From positions 1 through 23,982 of the forward strand of contig JARYMD010000012.1 in assembly GCA_029907285.1 (NCBI GenBank): a stretch of 23,982 nucleotides of DNA. Direction: 5' to 3'. Position numbers and translations under genes: made by a program. A model generated the notes under the pieces. It made no database searches, was not told the origin of the DNA, and was given only the letters and a program-made list of their open reading frames with translations. Source of the DNA: Verrucomicrobiota bacterium (GTDB lineage Bacteria > Verrucomicrobiota > Verrucomicrobiia > Limisphaerales > J093). Within the stretch, counting starts at the first letter, position 1; each line of letters starts with the position of its first letter. Below, one piece after another: positions 8,099 through 15,869 of the stretch.

Positions 8099-9523
8099 TT
8101 ATTTTGGATCGGGCGGTGTCAATCTGACAATTGCGCCGTTCCGCACGATTCCCATTGCCATGTTTGTCCGGGTGTTTTGGCCCGTGCCATCAAATTGGAT
8201 TGTCCCGGCAACTCCCTGCCATGGGGACAGTTTCACGAGGGCTTCGCGGACGCGGGCACGGTTTGGGCCGCCGGATTGAATTGCAGCTATTAGCAATCGC
8301 GTGGCGTCGTAAGTGAGCGCCGCTGCATGATCCGGGGCGTGCCCTCGAGCCGCTGTGAATTCGCGGATGAAACCTGCGGTTGCCGGGTTTTCGGGATCGG
8401 GTACAAAAAGTATTGGCACGTGCACTCCCTCTGCGTGAGTGCCAGCGAGGGCAAGAAATCGTGCACGCGCCATCGCATGCGTTCCAAGAATGAGGCAACG
8501 CAGCTCGCCGTCATCTTCTGCTGTTTCGGAGCAAGATTTTTTGGGGGGCGAGATCGCCCGGCGCAGCGCGCTGGTGCCACGGCAAAGGCATTCTCTTGCG
8601 GCTTGGAGCAGGCGTGCCGAATCCTCCGGAGCGGCCACGATAAGCAGAATGATGTGACCGGACTGTCCCAAAGTTTGCTCGAGAGGGGCGATTCGTTCGA
8701 GGTACGACTCCATGCCGGGGGGCAGCTCGAGTCTGTAATCGGGAAGGCGCCCGCGCAGTGAGAACTGTTTCATCACTTCACGCGCGGTCATTCGCGATTC
8801 GTGATCGGTGCAACTGAGCATTACGATCGATCGGGCGGTTTTGTGTTCGGTCCGGTTCGAAGTCGAGGATTGCAGCGCCCGGAACACATGATCCACAAGC
8901 ACGCGCGCGATTGCGTCGTCCGAGGGCGCACACGCAAACGCCCATGAAACCCCGGCGAGCGTTACGGACTTGTCGGTTGCGATTGGACTGACGAGGGGCA
9001 ACTGCGCCTTGGCCACGACTTGTTCGGCGAGGTGGGTCGAAGCGGAATCGACCGAGCCCAGAAGAGCGATTGGGTGTTCTTCATAGACCATTCGGGCGAG
9101 AAGCGACACGCCGGTACCCCATGGATTGGTTGCCCATCTTGGAACCAGTCGGAAAGGCGGGCAGGAAGACTCGGCATTGCCTTGTGGGACCGGCTTTGAA
9201 ATCTCGGAGTTCGCCTTGTCAATGGCGAACCTTGCGGCCCACCACAAATCGCCGGTGAGCGGATCGTCAAGGTTTGTTGGGCCAAACCATCCGATTTTGT
9301 ATTCGGTGGAATTGGTGATGTTGGCGGAGGGGCCCGGGTACTCCAAAGATGAATCGCGCAGCCGCATGTAAGGTGGGGGTTGTGCGGCATCGAGGTTTGG
9401 CCACAGGGTTGACATCAACCAGACCATGGCTGCCGCGAGCCCGTGCGGCACTACGATGGCTGTCGTGTCCCGGTCGGCTTTGGCGCGGGTATCGCGGCAC
9501 TGCGTTGACGGGAATTGGTTCAT
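8099..9523 (-). CDS. Periplasmic substrate-binding protein, branched-chain amino acid/amide type (second copy)
   Basis: A 474-residue protein of the type I periplasmic binding fold (Peripla_BP_6, LivJ-like). A polar N-terminal tail precedes a hydrophobic stretch (about 23-41, GLAAAMVWLMSTLW) that acts as signal peptide or anchor. The binding fold begins at about residue 75 (YKIGWFGP). It contains EEHPIALLGSVDSASTHLAEQVVAKAQLPLVSP, the second-strand and hinge region of the family, and ends with YDATRLLIAAIQSGG and GVAGTIQFDGTGQ. It is a diverged paralogue of the protein encoded at 10230-11714: both share a GPG/GPS pre-domain segment, an ALLG/AILG-x-DxAxTH motif and A-x-LP. A Cys- and Lys-rich insertion (about 325-350) is specific to this copy. 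No permease or ATPase gene is adjacent. It is the last gene of the minus-strand block, 27 bases after the cysteine-rich lipoprotein gene. Confidence 0.8.
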   Translation of the reverse strand: MNQFPSTQCRDTRAKADRDTTAIVVPHGLAAAMVWLMSTLWPNLDAAQPPPYMRLRDSSLEYPGPSANITNSTEYKIGWFGPTNLDDPLTGDLWWAARFAIDKANSEISKPVPQGNAESSCPPFRLVPRWATNPWGTGVSLLARMVYEEHPIALLGSVDSASTHLAEQVVAKAQLPLVSPIATDKSVTLAGVSWAFACAPSDDAIARVLVDHVFRALQSSTSNRTEHKTARSIVMLSCTDHESRMTAREVMKQFSLRGRLPDYRLELPPGMESYLERIAPLEQTLGQSGHIILLIVAAPEDSARLLQAARECLCRGTSALRRAISPPKKSCSETAEDDGELRCLILGTHAMARARFLALAGTHAEGVHVPILFVPDPENPATAGFIREFTAARGHAPDHAAALTYDATRLLIAAIQSGGPNRARVREALVKLSPWQGVAGTIQFDGTGQNTRTNMAMGIVRNGAIVRLTPPDPK

Positions 9524-9550
9524 CGGTTGGAACCTGGTTTGCGAGCCGGT

Positions 9551-10222
9551 TCAACCTCTGTCGAGAATAATTCCTGCGGCAATTCTCACGGCTTTTCGGA
9601 CAACTCCGCCGCATTTTTCGGTCGGGTTGGCGGCCTGGAATTGTCCCAGGTCGGCGGGATCAGCCAGATTATACCTTATGCCAAAGAGTCGTTCGACAAT
9701 GTCCCCGCACATTGTACTTCCGATTTCCTTGACGAATTGATCGCAAAACTTGCGACACGGGACGAGGCATGCGCGCCAGCCGGCCCAGTCGTCCAGGCGT
9801 TCTCGGCCAAACACGAGGCCCATGGCAAGCAGACATCCGGTAACTGCACCGCAAGTTTCGCCGCGCTCGGCAATGCCGGGCATGGCCGTCAGCGCCTTCA
9901 CGAACGAAGGATCGGCAAGGCCAAAAACCTCGTTCAGAGAAATGAAACTCGTCTGCGCGCAGTTGTGGCATAACCGCATGTAGTACTCGGCCTTGTTATC
10001 GACCAACTCGAGCACTTCGTCTCGGGATCGGCCTTGAGCGAGTGGCGCGGGCTGGGGCGGGGCCGGAGTTGGTGCGGGTGTGCTTTCGGATTTGAGATGC
10101 TCCGTTTTCTGGCCGGGATTGCATCCCGAGAGCGCAATGGCTGCGGCGGGAACAAAAGTCGCACCTAGAAAGTCACGGCGGGTAACAGACTCGGGCTTCC
10201 TGGGATGTCGCTGGTATTTCAA
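9551..10222 (-). CDS. Tat-exported lipoprotein of the C_GCAxxG_C_C family
   Basis: A 223-residue protein with a twin-arginine signal (TRRDFLG, about 14-20) followed by a hydrophobic run and a lipobox LSGC (Cys34). A Pro-rich linker (48-62) leads into a domain with CHNCAQTSF (85-93), GETCGAVTGC (121-130), then CLVPC, C160, C172 and C204. NCAQ plus the GE-x-CGA-x-TG block is the signature of the C_GCAxxG_C_C family, thought to be redox or metal-binding proteins. Tat export suggests a cofactor loaded before export. The frame is open further upstream into the preceding gene, but no good ATG precedes the signal. TTG at 10222 fits: it gives the basic n-region and has AGGTGA at the right distance, overlapping the stop of the preceding gene. 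The substrate is unknown. Confidence 0.75.
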   Translation of the reverse strand: MKYQRHPRKPESVTRRDFLGATFVPAAAIALSGCNPGQKTEHLKSESTPAPTPAPPQPAPLAQGRSRDEVLELVDNKAEYYMRLCHNCAQTSFISLNEVFGLADPSFVKALTAMPGIAERGETCGAVTGCLLAMGLVFGRERLDDWAGWRACLVPCRKFCDQFVKEIGSTMCGDIVERLFGIRYNLADPADLGQFQAANPTEKCGGVVRKAVRIAAGIILDRG

Positions 10223-10229
10223 GGCGATT

Positions 10230-11714
10230 TCACCTGATGCTGGCCTGTTCGCGTTCAACGCGGGGTCTTTCGATGACCGGCCCGGATGGAATGCCCATGT
10301 CTTCCCTCGAGTAATACTTCCATTTGCCGTTTTCGTATCGTGCGAGGAAGACCTCACCTGCGTCGTCGAGGGCTGCGCTGAGAGGGATGTCGCCGGTAAC
10401 GCCCGGGAACGGATCTGGGCGATGCGCGAGGACATCGCGGATTTTAGCGCGGTTCAGACCGGCGGTTTGGATAGCCCAAATGAGCATGTTCATTCCGTCG
10501 TAGGCGTGGGAGGCGTAAGTGTCGGGCTCAACGCCCCAGCGTTTCTTGAAAGCTTCTCTGAACGCGTCGAGTTTCGGGTCTTTGCGATCAGGGTTCCACG
10601 GGTACCCGCAAACGACGCCTTCGGCATTGGGCCCTGCGATCTTGAGAAACTCGTCTGACACTGCGCGGTCGCAAAAGACGACCGGCTGTTTCATGCCACG
10701 GGCGCGGATTTGGTTCAGGGCGTGGGCGGCGTCTTCGCCGTCTCCCCAATACACAATTGCATCCGGGTCGGCTGCTTGGATGCGGTCGAGCTGCATTGTG
10801 AAGTCCCTTGAACCGACCTTGTGCGCCATTTCGACCACGATGGGGCGCCCCAACCTTCTGGCGCTATCGCGGATTTCGCGAACACCGAATCGGCCGTATC
10901 GGTTGCTGGACCTAAGGATTGCGACGCGGTGGCAATTCAGTTTGCGGAAGAGGTAATCAACCAGTATGTAGTTCTGCTGGCGGTCGTCTCCTATGCAACG
11001 AAAAACCCATGGAATGTTGGTCTCGATATAAGTCGGATCAAGATCACCGGCAGTGAGCATTGGCAGTTCGGCTTTGAGTGCCACTCTGATGGCGATGTGT
11101 GTGTTTGCGCCGTCGATGGTGCCGAGTATGGCCCACACATGTTCCTTGTAAGCCATGTCAATGATCTCGTTGCCCGAAGCGCCCCATAGACCATTGTCAT
11201 TGCGGACCACAAGTTCGAACGGGACTCGCCTTTTCAAATACCCGCCCTTGGCATTGGCCTCTTCGATGGCAAGCCGGCACCCGCGCAGCATCGCGATACC
11301 AAGATTCTCCTCGTGGCTTTTGCCGCCAGTTGCGACGGAGACGGTCGGCATGATAGGGCCAAGGAATCCGATCTTGACGGTATCAACGTGCTCGGGCTCA
11401 GGGATTGCCCGGCCAGGCCCCGTGTATTCCATTTGCAGGAGAAAGTGCTCTTTGAATGGCTTGACCGCTCCGAAAGGTTCGACGTCTGCGGCTGATCGGG
11501 CGTAATTCTTGTTCGTCATCAGCGGCAGTGGCGGGACATGGTAAGCGTCAACGTCAATCAATTTCAGGATTTCCGCCACTGAAAGCGTTTGCTGCGGACC
11601 ACTACCATCATGGGTTGCAGTGTCACCTGCCATGCCAATCAAGCCCGACACAACACAGGCCACTGTCAGGCAGCCGATCTGCCGCCACAGGCGATACTCC
11701 AAGGTTCTTTTCAT
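10230..11714 (-). CDS. Periplasmic substrate-binding protein, branched-chain amino acid/amide type (first copy)
   Basis: About 494 residues from the ATG at 11714; a TTG two codons upstream is the alternative. A signal peptide (about 8-30, IGCLTVACVVSGLIGMAG) precedes an unusual 80-residue leader and then the binding fold, which starts with VKIGFLGP (113-120). Typical family features follow: GCRLAIEEANAKGGYL, FELVVRNDNGLWG, AILGTIDGANTHIAI, AELPMLTAGD, VAILRSSNRYGRFG and AYDGMNMLIWAIQTAG near the C-terminus. The fold captures small amides, amino acids or similar anions and normally feeds an ABC permease, but none is encoded nearby. It may instead work as a sensor or as a carrier for the neighbouring redox proteins. 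It follows the Reg_prop gene after 59 bases, and its stop doubles as the ribosome-binding site of the next gene. Confidence 0.85.
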   Translation of the reverse strand: MKRTLEYRLWRQIGCLTVACVVSGLIGMAGDTATHDGSGPQQTLSVAEILKLIDVDAYHVPPLPLMTNKNYARSAADVEPFGAVKPFKEHFLLQMEYTGPGRAIPEPEHVDTVKIGFLGPIMPTVSVATGGKSHEENLGIAMLRGCRLAIEEANAKGGYLKRRVPFELVVRNDNGLWGASGNEIIDMAYKEHVWAILGTIDGANTHIAIRVALKAELPMLTAGDLDPTYIETNIPWVFRCIGDDRQQNYILVDYLFRKLNCHRVAILRSSNRYGRFGVREIRDSARRLGRPIVVEMAHKVGSRDFTMQLDRIQAADPDAIVYWGDGEDAAHALNQIRARGMKQPVVFCDRAVSDEFLKIAGPNAEGVVCGYPWNPDRKDPKLDAFREAFKKRWGVEPDTYASHAYDGMNMLIWAIQTAGLNRAKIRDVLAHRPDPFPGVTGDIPLSAALDDAGEVFLARYENGKWKYYSREDMGIPSGPVIERPRVEREQASIR

Positions 11715-11773
11715 AGGCAACTGCTGTGCTCAAGGTTGAGTGTCAAAAGGGAAATCTCATATTTAGGGCCAAT

Positions 11774-12967
11774 TCACGGGCGTGAACCTGAACCTGCAGT
11801 TTGTGTGTCCAAAGGCCTCAGACGAGGGTAATACCCTTCGCCGATTGCTCTTGCCAAACCTTTCGAGGTGCCGACCCACACATCATTGCCATCAAACTCG
11901 GCCCAAAGAACGTAATTGTGCGGGACTCCTTGTTTGAACCGCAGCGTCTTGAGAATCTTCCCGGCGCGGCGAACCTCTGCAATGCCCTCGCGAGTGTCCG
12001 GGTCCATTGTGTAAACGACCCATGTATCAGTCTCGAAATCTACAATGGCACCAATGCCCTTATCTGTGCAATACCAACATTCGTGAGCGCTCCTGCCGCG
12101 AGCGGCATTGTTAAAGTCGCTTGGAGTTCCGCCTTCTTGGGCGAAAAAGCCGCGCCAGTTTCGCCCGTCGTAACGGCATGCACCGAAGTAGGTCGAAACC
12201 CAAAGGGTCTTGTCCACGTATGAAACCCCGGTGGTGATCACATGCACCACGCCGTCGTCACGATAAAGCTCGATTTCCATTTCGCCGTCAGGATCGAGGT
12301 AATGCTTCCAGCGTTCGGTAGCCAAATCAAACTCGAGGATTCCGCTGCCCCAGACCGAGAGGAAGACCTTGCCATCCCTTGCGCTCACGCCGTAATTCCA
12401 GATTTCCTCCATGGGCGCATTTTGTTCGGTGTAAATATTCCACTTGTCTTTGACGACGTTGTGTCTGCTGGCGCCTGCGGTGGTGGCGCACCAAACCTCA
12501 TCGCCTATGACTGCCACGCCGTACACGACGTCGTTGACCAGTCCGCTGTTGAGCTGATGATAATGGTCGAACCGGCCGGCGCTGAATCGGGCCAAACCGC
12601 CTCCGAACAACGCCAGCCACACATCGCCGGTCTTAGGGTCAACATCAATGCCCGAAACGACGCGCCATGGCAGGCCATCCTTTTCTTTCCATGACCTGAT
12701 TTTTCTGGTTTTTTTGTCGTAGCATGCAAGTCCATCTTCGGTGCCGATCCACACGCAATCGCGAGTTGGATCAGCCTTTATGGCGAAGATGTGGTCGTTG
12801 GGCAGGCCGTCCTTTGTGGTTATTTGCTCCCACTTGGTATAGACGTAGGGGAGGCCGGGCTCGTTGCCGGCCGGGGTGCTGTCGGCGGCCGACAATGGCA
12901 AGGCAGGAAGTGCCGTGAACGCAACCAACAGCACTTGAACGGTCAGCGGTTTCGATCTGGCTAGCAT
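11774..12967 (-). CDS. Exported Reg_prop (two-component-regulator-type) beta-propeller protein
   Basis: A 397-residue protein with a clear signal peptide (MLARSKPLTVQVLLVAFTAL, cleavage near SAA-DST). The mature part is a seven-blade type propeller built from Reg_prop-like repeats, for example TTKDGLPNDHIFAIKADP, VWIGTEDGLACYD, VWLALFGGGLARF, VWCATTAGASRHN, LWVSTYFGACRYDG and VWVGTSKGLARA. In other bacteria these repeats form the periplasmic sensor half of hybrid two-component systems. Here there is no transmembrane histidine-kinase part, so the propeller is free in the periplasm or on the surface. A Cys pair lies in ECWYCTDKG, which could be a disulphide. It is the fifth gene of the minus-strand block, starting 25 bases after the decahaem gene. 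Its role is probably ligand or protein binding; this is inference. Confidence 0.8.
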   Translation of the reverse strand: MLARSKPLTVQVLLVAFTALPALPLSAADSTPAGNEPGLPYVYTKWEQITTKDGLPNDHIFAIKADPTRDCVWIGTEDGLACYDKKTRKIRSWKEKDGLPWRVVSGIDVDPKTGDVWLALFGGGLARFSAGRFDHYHQLNSGLVNDVVYGVAVIGDEVWCATTAGASRHNVVKDKWNIYTEQNAPMEEIWNYGVSARDGKVFLSVWGSGILEFDLATERWKHYLDPDGEMEIELYRDDGVVHVITTGVSYVDKTLWVSTYFGACRYDGRNWRGFFAQEGGTPSDFNNAARGRSAHECWYCTDKGIGAIVDFETDTWVVYTMDPDTREGIAEVRRAGKILKTLRFKQGVPHNYVLWAEFDGNDVWVGTSKGLARAIGEGYYPRLRPLDTQTAGSGSRP

Positions 12968-12992
12968 AGGTCATCCATGTTGCGGTTTGGAG

Positions 12993-15869
12993 CTACAGGG
13001 TTTTGAGATACTCGATTAAATCATTCAACTGATCTTTTGTCATGTCGTTTGTGACGCCGTGTTCGTCGTACGGATTATATTTGGTCCAAATCTCCTCGAG
13101 AGTCCATGCAATCCCATTGTGCAGGTAAGGCGCGGAATCGTAGATGTTGAGCAGTTGCGGCGAATCGAATTTCCCGTCGCGGTCGTAGGGGAACTTTGTG
13201 CCGACGTTGTGGATTCTGCCGTCGGTATAGAGCGGCGGCGGGTGGCAGGTGATGCAACGGTTGTTGACCGGGATTGGTGTGCCATCGTTCTTGTGCGTGC
13301 GCTCGAATATCTTTTTGCCGCGGCGCTGAGCTTCGGTGAGGTCCTCACCGAGCTTGCGGTACCGGTTTGGCGGTCTGGGGATTGTGCAAAGATAATAATG
13401 CAGATCATCCAACTGCTCTGATGTGAACGGCTGAATGCGGGTGATGAATACCGCCAGACGCGGTCCGCATTGCCGTCGAAGACTGGGGTTGATACCGATC
13501 CATTTGTAGGGCGCCATGTCATTGATTCCGCGGAGAGTGCGGTTGTCAATCGGCCCCATGCCAATGCCATCGTCTTCGATGTCGTAAACGATGTTGTCGA
13601 TGTGGCCGTCGGGGTGGCAGGTGCTGCATGAGAACTGGCGCCTGAACGTGATGCTGGCGTTGTGGAACAACTTTTCGCCGCGGCGGCGTTTGGTTGGTTC
13701 CTTGGCACCGCCGAGATCGATTCGGCGGACGGCTTCAAGCTTTGCAAGGTCGATGGCTGTGACCGAATCGTCAAGCATGCTTGCGACGTAGGCTGTTGAA
13801 CCGTCCTTCGACACAGCAATGCCGCGCGGACAGGCTGGCACATCGATGCTTTTCACAAAGAACAGTGACGATTTGCCGAGATGATTTGGGATGACGCGTT
13901 TGCGATCGTACGCCGAGCTCGAACGGAGCATTTCGACCAATTTCTCGAGGTCAACGACACCCACGCGGTCAGTGCTGCTGCTTGTAATAAGTGCGTACTT
14001 TCCATCGGGTGTGATGGAGACGTCGCAAGGGTCGGGGAAATAAAGGTTGTTTTGATCGAGAAGCACCTGGTCTGTGGTTCCGTCGCGCCAGATGATGCCG
14101 ATTCCGTTGGTAATGGTCCAACCGCGGTTGATGCGGGTCATCGGCACGAGGTTTTTTGTCCTGAGCAGCGTGATGGCGGCGTACTCGCCGCTCGGGTGCC
14201 ATGCAACGCCCTGGAGGAGATTGGCTGCGGGCAGCACAATGCGATCGTTAACAACGGCCCTTTTCACATCGATCACCGTCACCTCAGACATGCTGGGTGT
14301 CCGGTCCGGGACAAAACGCGACAGCGCGTGCGTCACAAGCATCAGTTCGCCGTCCGGGGAGATTGCGAGCGACCATGGCGATCTGCTTGCCGAAAGCCGT
14401 TTGATTTCACGGAGAGTTTCGATGTCAATGACCGAGATGCTGTCAATTGACGTGTTCAAAACATAGAGAAGCTTCCCGAGCGGGTCCACCAGCACGCCGT
14501 GCGGTTCATCCCCAACCTCGATTGTTGATATCACTTTTTGCGAAGCCACGTCGATCACGGACACAGAATCGTCGAGCCGATTGGAAACAAACGCCTTTCG
14601 GCCGTCAGGGCTGAAACAAACGTCGTTTGGCTGGCCGCCGACAGCGATCTCGGCGACTTTGGATTGGGTGGCCGTATCGACGATTGCCACTGAGGCCGAA
14701 GCCTCGCATGTGACCCAAAGCTGTTTGTTGTCCGGGGTTAGACAGAGATTCAAAGGGTTCTTGTACCTGGGTTCTTCGGCCACTTCAGCTTTGGGTGGTT
14801 TCGTCGGGTGCGCGATCTTTTCCACCGCTTTCTCATAATCGAAGCCGGTGCTGCCCTGTTCCTGGTGGCATTGCAAACAGACTTTTCTGTCAACAGTCCA
14901 GAGACCGTTTTGCCGGGCTCCAGCCTTGTCCCGCATTATTGCCTCAGTTGAGTACTCACTGCCAGGGCCATGGCATGCCTCGCACTGGACACCATCGCGC
15001 ACGTCAAACGTGTCCAGCCGCGCCGATGCATCCTTGTCTGCGGCGGTGCTGTGGCACTTCAGGCACTGGTGAGCTTCTTGCGGGTTGCCGTTGACTCCCC
15101 TTTCTTTGGCGATCTGAAGGCCTTTTGGCGTGCCAAGAACTGCCCATGCTTCGGCGTGTTTCGACAATCGCCATTTGCTGAACTGGAAATTGAACATCGG
15201 CCCGGTGTGACAAGCCGCACACTTCATGACACCGATGAATTTGAACTGGGAACTGGCCGAGTCACTCTTCGCTGAACCGGAATCAGAACCAGATTGGGAA
15301 GCCTTTGGCGTGGGATGAGCTATTGCTTCCCATGCGGCGTCCAGTTTGAAAGGCTGGGTTTTGAGAACAGCTTCGTGGGAACCTTTTGTGCGGTGGCAAG
15401 GGTAGCAGTCGTCTTTTGACGGCATCTTAAGTCCGGCTGCCATGGCTTTCATGCGGTCCTGCATTACATCGGCGGTTGCATATTCGCTTCCGGGTCCGTG
15501 GCAAGCCTCGCATTGCAGGCCGTCCTCGAGATGAAACCCCTCGCCTCTTTCCCAATTTTCGGCTTCTGCCGCGGTAGTGTGGCAGCCGAGGCACATTTTA
15601 GCTTTGTACGGTTCTTCGGTTATGCCGCTCAATTTGGTGATTTCCTTGCTTTGGGGCAGAGAGAGTGTCGCATAAGCCTTTGCATGGGCGCTGAGGTGCC
15701 ATTTGCTGTACTGGAACCCCATTTGCGGGCCGTCATGGCATGACCCGCAGGCTTTGGACCCAATGTAGATTGGCTCTTTGGCGGGGCCTTCCATTGCGGC
15801 GAAGCAGTGTTGCCTTGCCATGATTGGAAGGCACATCAGCGCGCAAAACGCAATCGATCGGCGTTTCAT
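12993..15869 (-). CDS. Decahaem c-type cytochrome fused to YVTN beta-propeller and MauG/peroxidase-like domain
   Basis: 958 residues with three parts. After a signal peptide (1-25), two tandem tetrahaem modules of the cytochrome c554 type carry CXXCH at 41, 93, 120, 155 and 217, 269, 296, 331. The modules repeat the same landmarks (SKW-x-LS-x-HA, CEACHGPGSEY, IAHPT), so they are an internal duplication. Next comes a YVTN-type propeller (about 370-720) with repeated SVSVID and ISPDG blades. The C-terminal part (730-958) has two further CXXCH sites, CSTCH (748) and CITCH (872), with the ending TAPYLH-like APYLHNG...TLEEIW typical of the dihaem peroxidase/MauG superfamily. Ten haems in all make this an extracytoplasmic electron conduit, possibly with its own redox active site. 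Its ATG overlaps the preceding stop (ATGA), so it is translationally coupled to the FG-GAP gene. The substrate is unknown. Confidence 0.9.
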   Translation of the reverse strand: MKRRSIAFCALMCLPIMARQHCFAAMEGPAKEPIYIGSKACGSCHDGPQMGFQYSKWHLSAHAKAYATLSLPQSKEITKLSGITEEPYKAKMCLGCHTTAAEAENWERGEGFHLEDGLQCEACHGPGSEYATADVMQDRMKAMAAGLKMPSKDDCYPCHRTKGSHEAVLKTQPFKLDAAWEAIAHPTPKASQSGSDSGSAKSDSASSQFKFIGVMKCAACHTGPMFNFQFSKWRLSKHAEAWAVLGTPKGLQIAKERGVNGNPQEAHQCLKCHSTAADKDASARLDTFDVRDGVQCEACHGPGSEYSTEAIMRDKAGARQNGLWTVDRKVCLQCHQEQGSTGFDYEKAVEKIAHPTKPPKAEVAEEPRYKNPLNLCLTPDNKQLWVTCEASASVAIVDTATQSKVAEIAVGGQPNDVCFSPDGRKAFVSNRLDDSVSVIDVASQKVISTIEVGDEPHGVLVDPLGKLLYVLNTSIDSISVIDIETLREIKRLSASRSPWSLAISPDGELMLVTHALSRFVPDRTPSMSEVTVIDVKRAVVNDRIVLPAANLLQGVAWHPSGEYAAITLLRTKNLVPMTRINRGWTITNGIGIIWRDGTTDQVLLDQNNLYFPDPCDVSITPDGKYALITSSSTDRVGVVDLEKLVEMLRSSSAYDRKRVIPNHLGKSSLFFVKSIDVPACPRGIAVSKDGSTAYVASMLDDSVTAIDLAKLEAVRRIDLGGAKEPTKRRRGEKLFHNASITFRRQFSCSTCHPDGHIDNIVYDIEDDGIGMGPIDNRTLRGINDMAPYKWIGINPSLRRQCGPRLAVFITRIQPFTSEQLDDLHYYLCTIPRPPNRYRKLGEDLTEAQRRGKKIFERTHKNDGTPIPVNNRCITCHPPPLYTDGRIHNVGTKFPYDRDGKFDSPQLLNIYDSAPYLHNGIAWTLEEIWTKYNPYDEHGVTNDMTKDQLNDLIEYLKTL

